Assembly: GCF_029892095.1 (NCBI RefSeq)
Contig: NZ_JARZAE010000004.1
Coordinates: 5,394,001-5,458,000 of the forward strand
Source of the DNA: Kitasatospora sp. MAP12-44
GTDB lineage: Bacteria > Actinomycetota > Actinomycetes > Streptomycetales > Streptomycetaceae
DNA length: 64,000 bases
Reading direction: 5' to 3'
Shown: positions 1-7,177 of the stretch, piece by piece
Numbering within the stretch: the first letter of the stretch is position 1
Layout of the letters: every line of letters starts with the position of its first letter
Notes under the pieces: model-generated
What the model was told of the DNA's origin: nothing
Seen by the model: only the letters and a program-made list of their open reading frames with translations
Database searches by the model: none
Position numbers and translations under genes: made by a program

Positions 1-117
1 GTCCAGACGATCCTGGAGATCCTGCCGTTGCAGCAGCTGGCCTACGAGGTCACCATCGCCCGCGGCCAGGACCCGGACGCCCCCCGCGCGCTGGCCAAGG
101 TCACCGAGACGCACTGA
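1..117 (+). CDS. SIS-domain protein, C-terminal fragment
   Basis: The window opens inside a gene. Frame 1 encodes 38 residues ending at TGA 115-117. The tail has LPLQQLAYEVTIARG, then DPDAPRALAKVTETH, which is the usual ending of GlmS-like SIS (sugar isomerase) proteins: the last helix carries the active-site region and 'D.D.PR.L.KVT.T' closes the chain. Such proteins bind or isomerise phosphosugars, often amino sugars. The start lies outside the window, so the exact enzyme (aminotransferase, deaminase or a regulatory SIS protein) cannot be told. The DasR-like sites downstream would fit an amino-sugar context. Confidence 0.7.
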   Translation, partial: VQTILEILPLQQLAYEVTIARGQDPDAPRALAKVTETH

Positions 118-122
118 CCGCA

Positions 123-165
123 CGCGAAGGCCCCCGGATCGCTCGGCGATCCGGGGGCCTTCGCG
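123..165 (+). terminator. Strong hairpin terminator after the SIS gene
   Basis: A perfect 19-bp stem (123-141 pairs with 147-165) with a 5-nt loop starts 5 bp after the stop codon. There is no long U tract, as is usual in Streptomyces. Confidence 0.85.
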
Positions 166-178
166 CATCACTGCGGCG

Positions 179-365
179 GGGAAGCACTACGGGCCACGGC
201 GTCGACATGGGACCCTCAACCCGCCCTCCTTGCCCGGCATCGGGCAGGAGGGGCCCCTGACACCGCAGCCCGGAGCTGTCGTCCCTTCGACCGGGAAGCA
301 CTACGGGCCACGGCGTCGACATGGGACCCTCAACCCATGCGACACCGCAGCCCGGAGCTGTCGTC
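179..365. repeat. Duplicated intergenic block
   Basis: A 44-bp sequence at 179-222 is repeated exactly at 293-336, and a 25-bp sequence at 259-283 is repeated exactly at 341-365. The order is A-insert-B-spacer-A-B, so this is an imperfect tandem duplication in which the first copy has about 32 extra bases between A and B. The extra segment (223-254) forms a hairpin with arms close to GCCCTCCTTGCCCG and CGGGCAGGAGGGGC. No reading frame here looks coding. Confidence 0.85.
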
Positions 366-496
366 GGGCGCCACGTCCGCGAGGGACGCTCGGCAGCGGG
401 ACTGTGCGGGGTCCGGCTGCGGCGGCGACCGACCGAGGAGCGACCGCGCGCGGTCAGGGCAGTTGCGCGGGGGGTCTCTCCTTGGTGCTTCTTCAT

Positions 497-553
497 TGTG
501 GACTAGACCAATCGGGGTTGTCCAGGAGTCCGCCGGGATTGGTCTGGACAACT
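497..553. promoter_or_regulatory. Two DasR-like (dre) sites
   Basis: Positions 497-512 (TGTGGACTAGACCAAT) and 538-553 (ATTGGTCTGGACAACT) each match 13 of 16 positions of the dre operator consensus ACTGGTCTAGACCACT, allowing G or C at position 2. DasR is the GlcNAc-responsive GntR repressor of Streptomyces. The sites are 41 bp apart, about four helical turns, and end 43 bp before the histidine kinase start. The downstream site lies just upstream of the putative leaderless promoter. Matching was done by eye. Confidence 0.5.
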
Positions 554-595
554 GCGGCCAAGGCCCCCGGAACCCATCCCGGCTACGCTCGCCCT

Positions 596-2113
596 GTGCC
601 CTCGTTGAACGAACTCGTCCGCCGCCACACCACCCTCACCGGTGCCGACGTGGAGTGGCTCCACCTGCTGGTCTCGGAGTGGCAGCTGCTCTCCGACCTC
701 TCCTTCGCCGATCTGGTGCTCTGGATCCCGACCTGGGACGGCATCCGGTACGTCTCGGTGGCCCAGATGCGCCCGAACACCGGTCCGACCTCCTATCAGG
801 ACGACATGGTCGGCCATCTGGTCCCGCGCGGCCGCCGTCCGCTGCTGGACGCCGCCTTCGACGAGGGCCGGATCGTCCGCGAGGGTGACCCGGAGTGGCG
901 CGAGGAGGTGCCGGTGCGGGTGGAGTCGATCCCGGTCCGGCGCGAGGGGCGGGTCCTGGGCGTGATCGCCCGCAACACCAACCTGCTCACGGTGCGGACC
1001 CCCAGCCGCCTGGAGCTCACCTACCTGCAGAGCGCCTCGGACCTGGCCCAGATGATCGCTGCAGGAACGTTTCCCTACGCCGGCGAGCAGGTCGACATGG
1101 ACGCCGCGCCGCGGGTCGGCGACGGGCTGATCCGGCTGGACGCCGAGGGCATCGTCACCTATGCCAGCCCCAACGCGCTCTCCGCCTACCACCGGCTCGG
1201 CCTCACCACGGATCTGGTGGGTGGTCACCTCGGGCGCACCACCTCGGAGTTGTCGCTCCCGTCGCGCGGCGCGGTGCATGAGGCGCTGGTCAAACTGGCG
1301 AGCGGTTGGGCCCCCCGGCAGACCGAAGTGGAGGCCCAGGGCGGCGTGGTGACCCTGCGCGCCATCCCACTCAAGCCCAAGGGCGTGCACACCGGTTCGC
1401 TGGTGCTGGCCCGCGACGTCACCGAACTCCGGCGCCGCGAACGCGAACTGATGACCAAGGACGCGACCATCCGGGAGATCCACCACCGGGTGAAGAACAA
1501 CCTCCAGACGGTGGCCGCGCTGCTGCGCCTGCAGTCTCGCCGGATGGACTCGGAGGCCGCTCGAGCCGCGCTGGACGAGGCGGTCCGCCGGGTCGGCTCG
1601 ATCGCCATCGTGCACGAGACGCTGTCGCAGAACCTGGACGAGCGGGTCGCCTTCGACGAGATCGCCGACCGGGTGCTCGCCATGGTGATGGAGCTGTCGC
1701 ACGAGGGCCAGGTGACGACCAGGCGCAGCGGCAGCTTCGGCATCCTCTCCGCCGACGTGGCCACCCCGCTGGCGATGGTGCTCACCGAGCTGCTGCAGAA
1801 CGCCCTGGAGCACGCGTTCGGTCCCAAGGCGCCCGGCCGCGTCGAGGTCAGCGCACTGCGCGGCCGCGCGCCGGCCAGCGGCATGGGCTGGTCCGAGAGT
1901 TGGAACGGCGGCGCCAAGCCGGAGGAGTACCTGCTGATCACCGTGCAGGACGACGGACGGGGGATGCCCGAGGGCTTCGACCCGCAGAAGGCCGGCAATC
2001 TCGGCCTGCAGATCGTCCGCACGCTGGCGACAGGGGAGTTGGGCGGGACCTTCGACATGGTCGCGGCACCGGACGGCGGCACGAAGGTCGTGCTGGAGAT
2101 CCCGGTCCGCTGA
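596..2113 (+). CDS. PdtaS-type sensor histidine kinase (GAF-PAS-HisKA_2)
   Basis: This is a 505-aa cytosolic histidine kinase. A GAF-like domain fills about residues 10-150 and a PAS domain about 165-275. The HisKA_2 box has EIHHRVKNNLQ with the phosphoacceptor at His296/297. The HATPase N box is around residue 400 (LTELLQNALEH) and DDGRGMP near 453. There is no transmembrane segment. In Mycobacterium, PdtaS phosphorylates the antitermination regulator PdtaR; no such partner is adjacent here. The GTG at 596 was chosen because family members start VPSLNELVRRHT and because TACGCT (584-589) lies 6 nt upstream, as for a leaderless mRNA. The open frame continues upstream to 230, but that part runs through the duplicated intergenic block and is not coding. 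Confidence 0.9.
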   Translation: MPSLNELVRRHTTLTGADVEWLHLLVSEWQLLSDLSFADLVLWIPTWDGIRYVSVAQMRPNTGPTSYQDDMVGHLVPRGRRPLLDAAFDEGRIVREGDPEWREEVPVRVESIPVRREGRVLGVIARNTNLLTVRTPSRLELTYLQSASDLAQMIAAGTFPYAGEQVDMDAAPRVGDGLIRLDAEGIVTYASPNALSAYHRLGLTTDLVGGHLGRTTSELSLPSRGAVHEALVKLASGWAPRQTEVEAQGGVVTLRAIPLKPKGVHTGSLVLARDVTELRRRERELMTKDATIREIHHRVKNNLQTVAALLRLQSRRMDSEAARAALDEAVRRVGSIAIVHETLSQNLDERVAFDEIADRVLAMVMELSHEGQVTTRRSGSFGILSADVATPLAMVLTELLQNALEHAFGPKAPGRVEVSALRGRAPASGMGWSESWNGGAKPEEYLLITVQDDGRGMPEGFDPQKAGNLGLQIVRTLATGELGGTFDMVAAPDGGTKVVLEIPVR

Positions 2114-2149
2114 CGGCGGGTCGCGCAGGCAGGGCCGGATAAGAGAAAC

Positions 2150-2189
2150 GAGGCCCTGCCGACCGGGGGGGGTGGGTCGGCAGGGCCTC
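2150..2189. terminator. Bidirectional terminator, histidine kinase / wblE
   Basis: A perfect 15-bp stem (2150-2164 with 2175-2189) with a G-rich 10-nt loop lies between convergent genes. A second hairpin (2194-2202 with 2222-2230, arms CCCGTTCCG/CGGAACGGG) follows. Confidence 0.8.
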
Positions 2190-2230
2190 TCAACCCGTTC
2201 CGGCCGTCGGGGGGAGTCGGTCGGAACGGG

Positions 2231-2508
2231 GGCTCTTTGGTGGGGTGGCACTGTCGGCTGACAGCGGGCACCGGCAGGTCGCTCGCACCGTGGTGTTGCG
2301 TACGGTAAGCGTCCCAGGTCCACAATATTGCTCTGCGTGAACAGTATCAAGTGTCCGGGCCGAGCTGTGCCACAGCGGCCGCGCCGAGGCGCGGCCAGAT
2401 CCTGCGGAAGGCTTCGACAGAGTGGCAGCGAAGCCCTTGATCGTATGGTGATCAGCTGGTCAGACGGGCTGACCGGTGGTGCTAACGTGCGGTATTACAG
2501 GAAGTCGC
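2231..2508. other. Non-coding stretch with hairpins between convergent genes
   Basis: No reading frame here looks coding on either strand. It holds three dyads: GGCCGCGC/GCGCGGCC (2377-2384 with 2389-2396), GGCTTCG/CGAAGCC (2411-2417 with 2430-2436) and GGTCAG/CTGACC (2459-2464 with 2470-2475). The last lies 33 bp beyond the wblE stop and may terminate it. Confidence 0.5.
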
Positions 2509-2760
2509 TCAGGCGGTGCGGGCGCGGTTGCGGGCGGCACGGCGCTTCATCGCACGACGCTCGTCCTCGCTCATACCGCCCCAGACGCCGGCGTCCTGGC
2601 CGGTCTCAAGAGCCCACTGCAGACACTGCTCCATGACGGGACAGCGGCGGCACACGGCCTTGGCCTCCTCGATCTGCAGCAGAGCAGGACCGGTGTTCCC
2701 GATCGGGAAGAACAGCTCCGGGTCCTCTTCGCGGCAGACTGCGCGGTGACGCCAATCCAT
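2509..2760 (-). CDS. wblE: WhiB-like Fe-S regulator (WblE/WhiB1 type)
   Basis: An 83-aa WhiB-family protein. The four conserved cysteines that bind the [4Fe-4S] cluster are Cys9, Cys37, Cys40 and Cys46 (C-x27-C-x2-C-x5-C). GVWGG is at 58-62, followed by a basic tail (RRAMKRRAARNRARTA) for DNA contact. The start MDWRHRAVCREEDPELFFP and the short length match the WhiB1/WblE class, which is essential in mycobacteria, senses NO through the cluster and binds the primary sigma factor. The gene has a leader of more than 300 bp with a CRP/LacI-like dyad at 2823-2838. Confidence 0.95.
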   Translation of the reverse strand: MDWRHRAVCREEDPELFFPIGNTGPALLQIEEAKAVCRRCPVMEQCLQWALETGQDAGVWGGMSEDERRAMKRRAARNRARTA

Positions 2761-2822
2761 GGTCGTCCAACTCCTCCTGCCGACAGGCGGTAGCCCGGTT
2801 CGGCGCTTCGATGGCTTGTGAA

Positions 2823-2838
2823 TGTGAACGCTTTCACG
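2823..2838. promoter_or_regulatory. CRP-like / LacI-like dyad upstream of wblE
   Basis: TGTGA-N6-TCACG matches 9 of 10 arm positions of the CRP consensus TGTGA-N6-TCACA, 63 bp upstream of the wblE start. Read on the minus strand, the same DNA (TGAAAGCGTTCACA) fits the LacI-family cre pattern TGWAANCGNTNWCA at every position. Mycobacterial whiB1 is controlled by a CRP-family protein, which favours the first reading, but sequence alone does not decide. Confidence 0.45.
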
Positions 2839-3133
2839 AATCCCGCAACGGCAAAAGCGGCCGAAGGCCTCTACGGCCTGGCGGTCTGAGCTGAGGGGGG
2901 GTTCGGGCGAGTCCTGAGAGGTTCCCAGTCGGGATGCTCAGTGGGGATGCGTCGCGGTGTCCCGCTGCGACGTGTCCCGATCGCCATGTAGAGGTTCGCA
3001 AACCTCGGGCTCGGATACAACCCCCTTCGAGTAGGAATTTTTGATTCTTCGGTGTCGCCTAGCTCACAGCCCGTACTTCTATGGGGTGAAGGGGGCTAGC
3101 GCGTTCGAGAAGAAGGGCGGGACCCCCTTCTGG
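2839..3133. other. Leader/promoter region of wblE
   Basis: No gene is supported in this rather AT-rich stretch between the kinase-like gene and wblE, both on the minus strand. A short dyad GAGGTT-CGCA-AACCTC is at 2991-3006. A weak stem GAAGGGGG/CCCCCTTC (3088-3095 with 3123-3130) may end the upstream transcript. The wblE promoter must lie here, but no convincing -35/-10 pair was found. Confidence 0.4.
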
Positions 3134-4105
3134 TCACACAATCACACGCAGTGCCCGGCGAACGCCTGTGAAACTGACGCGACTCCTGTCTCCAAGGTGG
3201 TCCCCATCGACCTGAAATGGGGCCGGTTCCTGTGAAACCAAGGTGAAGTGTCTGACGTCGTGATAGGAGACGACGTGTTTGCCGGTGGGTCCCTGGTCCC
3301 TTCCGGATTGGTCCGAAGGAGTGTGCGGCCGCAACATCTGACGGAGCGTACGAATGGTCCCGAGCGCCGTCATTCGAGTGACGCCGAAGACATCCAGATC
3401 AGTTTCGAAGGATGACTCGGGCGAGGGCACCACTGGGTGATTCCCCAAAAAGGTCCACGGGGAGGTGTTGGACACTATGGTCATCACCAGTCCGGACTGC
3501 GGTGCGCGCCCCGGAATCTCCACCGTTACCGGCCCATGGCGGCGGTGTTCACGCTCGGTGATGAAGTGCCTGACCGCCTCGCGGACGTAGAGCGCGTGCG
3601 TCGACCTGCGGCCCGACCTGCGCTGGGCCTCGACCCGGCCGACCACCCCGGCATCGAAGCCCAGGCCCGCCGTGAAGGTGAACCAGCGGTCCGGCAGCCC
3701 TTCCGACATCGCCTTGCCGAGCGAGATCGCCCGCTCCCGGCGGTTCTCCAGCGCGTCCAGCAGGACGCCGGTGGCCTCCACCGGGTGATTGGGCAGGCCG
3801 AGTGCCCGGGCGAAGACATTGGTGCTGCCGCCGGGGACCAGGGCCAGCCGAGGCACTCGTTCGGATGGTCCGTGGGCGAGCAGCCCGTTGACGACCTCAT
3901 TGACGGTGCCGTCTCCGCCGAGCGCCACCACCAGGTCCACCGTGCCGTCAGAGGCGGCCTCGCGGGCCAGGTCCCGGGCGTGTCCGCGGTACTGGGTGAC
4001 CGCGACCTCCAGCTTGAGATCACTGCGCAGGGCGTGTGTCAGGACATCCCTGGTACGGCCACTGGTGGTGGTGGCCTTCGGGTTCACGACCAGAAGCGCG
4101 CGCAT
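3134..4105 (-). CDS. Diacylglycerol kinase-family lipid kinase
   Basis: A 323-aa protein of the DAGK catalytic family (YegS/DgkB-like). The nucleotide-binding signature GGDGTVNE is at residues 63-70, and the N terminus MRALLVVNPKA is the usual first strand. Family members phosphorylate diacylglycerol or related lipids at the membrane and salvage lipid turnover products. The open frame runs upstream to 4648, but similarity begins at the ATG at 4105. That ATG lies 7 nt after a minus-strand TAGGCT (4113-4118), so the mRNA is probably leaderless. It is divergent from the next gene. The lipid substrate is unknown. Confidence 0.9.
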   Translation of the reverse strand: MRALLVVNPKATTTSGRTRDVLTHALRSDLKLEVAVTQYRGHARDLAREAASDGTVDLVVALGGDGTVNEVVNGLLAHGPSERVPRLALVPGGSTNVFARALGLPNHPVEATGVLLDALENRRERAISLGKAMSEGLPDRWFTFTAGLGFDAGVVGRVEAQRRSGRRSTHALYVREAVRHFITEREHRRHGPVTVEIPGRAPQSGLVMTIVSNTSPWTFLGNHPVVPSPESSFETDLDVFGVTRMTALGTIRTLRQMLRPHTPSDQSGRDQGPTGKHVVSYHDVRHFTLVSQEPAPFQVDGDHLGDRSRVSFTGVRRALRVIV

Positions 4106-4112
4106 GAGGCTC

Positions 4113-4150
4113 AGCCTACGGCCCGGCCCGTATCGGACGGCGGCTACCCT
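4113..4150. promoter_or_regulatory. Divergent leaderless promoters
   Basis: On the minus strand TAGGCT (4113-4118) ends 7 nt before the kinase ATG. On the plus strand TACCCT (4145-4150) ends 6 nt before GTG 4157. Both are TAnnnT -10 elements at the distance expected for transcription starting at the first base of the start codon. The -35 regions are weak. Confidence 0.5.
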
Positions 4151-4156
4151 GCTGGG

Positions 4157-4567
4157 GTGACCGCAGAAACCGCCACCCCCGCCGCCCGGCCCCCGCTGCT
4201 GCTCGTCGGAGCCGCCCTCTCCGCTGTGGAAGGCGCGGCGCTGGCCGCCTGGGGCCTCTACATGACCGTGGCCGGCCTGGTCGAGGACACCCGCAACCAG
4301 GGCCTGAACGAGTTCGGCGGGGTCGTCATCCTGCTGATGGGCGTCCTGCCGCTGGCGGCCGCCTGGGGCCTGCTGCGGCTGCGCCGCTGGGGCCGCAGCC
4401 CCTCGGTGCTGATCCACACGCTCTGCCTGCCGGTGGCGTACTTCATGGCCCAGATCGGCGGCCTGACGGCGGCGCTGGGCATCCTGATCGGGCTCTTCGG
4501 CCTGCTGGGCATGGTCGCCCTGCTCACCCCGCGGGTCACCGAGGCGCTGTACCAGTCCACGAACTGA
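4157..4567 (+). CDS. Conserved four-helix integral membrane protein
   Basis: A 136-aa protein with about four hydrophobic segments (roughly 12-35, 48-70, 80-100 and 103-125) and no polar domain. It resembles small integral membrane proteins of unknown function found in Streptomyces. GTG 4157 is chosen because TACCCT sits 6 nt upstream and the hydrophobic protein begins there; the frame further upstream overlaps the divergent kinase. No catalytic motif is visible and no function is proposed. Confidence 0.75.
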   Translation: MTAETATPAARPPLLLVGAALSAVEGAALAAWGLYMTVAGLVEDTRNQGLNEFGGVVILLMGVLPLAAAWGLLRLRRWGRSPSVLIHTLCLPVAYFMAQIGGLTAALGILIGLFGLLGMVALLTPRVTEALYQSTN

Positions 4568-4651
4568 CGTTCGGATAGGCTCCGGGAGCGCTGAGGGGGT
4601 ACCTCGCGCTGCAGCGGCAGCACACTGCCGCCTGTTTCCTGGGGGCAATAG

Positions 4652-5808
4652 GTGAGACGTCGTCTCGTCGTGCTGGCCGCCTCGGCCATCACGTCATCCG
4701 TTCTGCTGACCGTGCCGGCGCATGCCGACGACGCACAGCCGAAGATCGACTTCACCGGACTCACGACGGTGGAGGTCGGCGGGGGCTGGAGCGAGGGCCT
4801 GGTGACCGTCACCAACCCCACGGACAAGGACGTGACCGGCGACCATCTGTATTTCGACTCCGGATCCGTGTTCAGCGCGGAGTACGCGGACGGTGCGGAC
4901 GGCGCCTGGAAGCCGCTCGCCGTCAACCTCCCGGGCGCCCGTCCTGGAAGGCCGGTGAGCTGAGCGACGGGGTGCTGGACCTCAAGCCGAAGTCGAGTCA
5001 CAGCTACCGGATACGGCTCAAGATTCAACAGCCGGCCGACACGTACGCTACGACCTTGGCCTACGCGACCTTGAGCCCCAAGTCCGATGTCTTCTCCGAC
5101 ATCTACGCCGGCCGCTCTATCGCGATCACGGGCCTGAGCGTCTCCTTCGTGGGCCTTCCGGACGTGGTTCCGCAGGATGGCAAGCCGCACGAGTTCCAGG
5201 TCTCCGTGAAGTCCGCCAACCACATCGACTGGAAGCTGCCCGCGGCGAGCTTCAAGGTGTGGACCGGGACGAGTCCCGGTTCCGGCTATTTGAACCCCGG
5301 GACGTTCGGGGCCTGCGACGCCGAGATCGATGTCCGTGACCCCGCGACGAAGAGCTGGCACCGGATCAATGCCGGGGGGATTCCGGGGGATCAAAACACC
5401 AAGGACGTCGATCTGGCGCGGGACGCGACCGGCCCTGTGGACGATCGGGTGATCGACGCCCGGATCACCCTGGGCAGGAACTTCAAGAACAAGCCCGACA
5501 ACGTGCTGCTGAGCTTCGGCGACGATGTCCACCCCGGCGTGTCGATCTTCGACACAGCCCGGGACTTCCACTCGGCCGTGGTCGCGGGTGCGCCGGACTG
5601 TGTCAACCCCAACGCGGTCGACACTGTCGCGACCAGCACCACCGCCACGCCCACCAAGCCCAGCCCGTCCAAGGCGGCCGGGCAGGGCCCGGAGCTGGCC
5701 TTCACCGGCTCCAGCGGCACCGGCACGATCGCCGGGCTGGGCGCCGCGCTGCTGGTGGGCGGTGGCGGGATCGCCTTCGGGCTCCGCCGCCGCGGTCGCC
5801 GCGCCTGA
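4652..5808 (+). pseudogene. LAxTG sortase-substrate surface protein, frameshifted
   Basis: The first frame (4652-4963) starts with GTG and a Sec signal peptide (about 25 aa, ending AHADD), then a soluble region. The second frame (4972-5808, open back to at least 4936) continues with WKAGELSDGVLDLKPKSSHS. It ends with a T/P/S-rich linker, LAFTG, a hydrophobic helix and an RRRGRR tail: a class E sortase signal as in long chaplins. The frames join near 4936-4945 if one base is restored, so a single-base deletion splits one gene of about 385 aa. Downstream codon use remains normal, so the break is recent or a sequencing error. The protein would be exported and cell-wall anchored; its ligand is unknown. 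Confidence 0.75.
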
Positions 5809-5822
5809 GGCACCCGGACGTG

Positions 5823-5860
5823 CGAGAGGGGGGAGGAGCCGCGGCTCCTCCCCCCTCTCG
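5823..5860. terminator. Bidirectional terminator
   Basis: A perfect 18-bp stem (5823-5840 with 5843-5860) with a 2-nt centre lies between the convergent surface-protein and sigma-factor genes. Confidence 0.9.
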
Positions 5861-5874
5861 GCGTCCTCAGGCCG

Positions 5875-7023
5875 TCACTCCTCGACGAGGAGCTTGTCGC
5901 GCAGCTGGGCCAGGGTGCGGGCCAGCAGCCGGGAGACGTGCATCTGCGAGATGCCCACCTCGGCGGCGATCTGCGACTGGGTCATGTTGCGGAAGAACCG
6001 CAGCACCAGGATCTTCTGCTCGCGCTGCGGCAGTTGGGCCAGCAGCGGCTTGAGCGACTCGCGGTACTCGACGCCCTCCAGCGCCTCGTCCGTGGCGCCC
6101 AGGGTGTCCGCCACGGCCGGCGACTCGTCGTCGCTGTCCGGGACGTCCAGCGACAGCGTGCTGTACGCGTTGGCGGACTCCAGGCCCTCCAGCACGTCCT
6201 CCTCGGAGATCCCGAGGTGCTCGGCCAGCTCGTGCACGGTGGGGGAGCGGCCGTGCCGCTGGGAGAGCTCGCTGGTCGCGGTGGTGAGCGAGAGCCGCAG
6301 CTCCTGGAGCCGGCGCGGCACCCGCACCGCCCAGCCCTTGTCGCGGAAGTGCCGCTTGATCTCGCCGACGATGGTCGGCGTGGCGTAGGTGGAGAACTCC
6401 ACTCCGCGCTCGTGGTCGAAGCGGTCCACCGACTTGATCAGGCCGATGGTGGCGACCTGGGTGAGGTCGTCCAACGGCTCGCCGCGGTTGCGGAACCGCC
6501 GGGCCAGGTGCTCGACCAGCGGGATGTGCATCCGGACCAGCTGGTTGCGCAGCTCCACGCGCTCGGGCGAGCCGTCGGGCAGCGTGGAGAGCTTGACGAA
6601 CAGCGCTCGGGCGGCCTCCCGGTCCGGGGCCCCGGAGCGGTGGTGCGGGATCAGCTGGGCGGGGACCGAGGCGCGAACGGGCTCGGTGATTTCGGTGATT
6701 TCGGTGGACTCTGCGCTCTCTGCCACGGCGTCGCCCGCGGCCTCCGGCAGGCCTGCCGGTGCCTGGTCCGGCAGCGCGGCTGCCGTGGGCTCCGGCGTCG
6801 GGTCGGTCGGCTGGCTCATCCGGTGGGCGTCCTTCGGGTGCGCGTCGTCGTGGGAGGCGGGCCCCGAATCGGACCCGCCCGGCTGGGCCGGTACGGTACG
6901 GCGGCCGGCCGCCGTACCGTGCGCGGCGCGGCCTTCAGCGGGCGGTTCGCCCATCGGCAGATCGGTCATGGGCAGCTCGGTGGGCCTGGGCCCGACAGCA
7001 GCAGTGCGATCCAGATCACTCAC
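5875..7023 (-). CDS. sigH: SigB/F/G-family RNA polymerase sigma factor (SigH-like)
   Basis: A 382-aa sigma factor. The C-terminal 255 residues are a full SigB/SigF-type protein: region 2 (LVRMHIPLVEHLARRF, DDLTQVATIGLIKSVDRFD, FSTYATPTIVGEIKRHFRD), region 3 and the region 4 helix-turn-helix (MTQSQIAAEVGISQMHVSRLL). The first 125 or so residues are a low-complexity acidic/proline extension with an EITEITE repeat. In S. coelicolor, sigH makes several products with alternative N termini. ATG 7023 gives the long form and Met69 is a second possible start. The RsbW-like gene upstream is its probable antagonist. The role expected for the family is stress response and septation control. Confidence 0.88.
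   Translation of the reverse strand: MSDLDRTAAVGPRPTELPMTDLPMGEPPAEGRAAHGTAAGRRTVPAQPGGSDSGPASHDDAHPKDAHRMSQPTDPTPEPTAAALPDQAPAGLPEAAGDAVAESAESTEITEITEPVRASVPAQLIPHHRSGAPDREAARALFVKLSTLPDGSPERVELRNQLVRMHIPLVEHLARRFRNRGEPLDDLTQVATIGLIKSVDRFDHERGVEFSTYATPTIVGEIKRHFRDKGWAVRVPRRLQELRLSLTTATSELSQRHGRSPTVHELAEHLGISEEDVLEGLESANAYSTLSLDVPDSDDESPAVADTLGATDEALEGVEYRESLKPLLAQLPQREQKILVLRFFRNMTQSQIAAEVGISQMHVSRLLARTLAQLRDKLLVEE
6893..6920. repeat. 28-bp perfect palindrome inside the sigma-factor 5' region
   Basis: The arms are ACGGTACGGCGGCC (6893-6906) and its exact reverse complement (6907-6920). It lies in the codons of the low-complexity N-terminal extension, between the long start (7023) and the alternative Met69 start, so it could act as an operator or an mRNA hairpin. 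Confidence 0.7.
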
Positions 7024-7096
7024 GGCGATCCCCCGTTCCGTTCCGGGAGCACCCGGCCGCCTGCGCGGACCGGGCCATCACATTGGTTGTACTCCG

Positions 7097-7132
7097 GTTC
7101 GCCCCCGGAACGGGAGCGAACCGCTCCGGGGG
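7097..7132 (-). other. Hairpin between anti-sigma and sigma genes
   Basis: CCCCCGGA (7102-7109) pairs with TCCGGGGG (7125-7132) in the 154-bp gap between the RsbW-like gene and the sigma gene. It could attenuate read-through or sit just before a separate sigma promoter. Confidence 0.4.
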
Positions 7133-7177
7133 TTCGACTCCGTCGATCGCGGCCGACCCGCAGGGCCGGTGGGGAGG

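Noticed and set aside
230..595. Upstream extension of the histidine kinase frame
   Set aside because: It runs through the duplicated intergenic block and dre-like sites; protein similarity and the leaderless promoter point to GTG 596.
503..2350. Long open frame on the minus strand opposite the histidine kinase
   Set aside because: It is a high-GC shadow frame with Arg/His/Gly-rich composition, no conserved motif, and lies on the opposite strand of a clear gene. The same holds for other long antisense frames in the window.
3041..3235. Small plus-strand frame of 64 codons
   Set aside because: No RBS, overlaps the kinase-like gene on the other strand and has no recognisable similarity.
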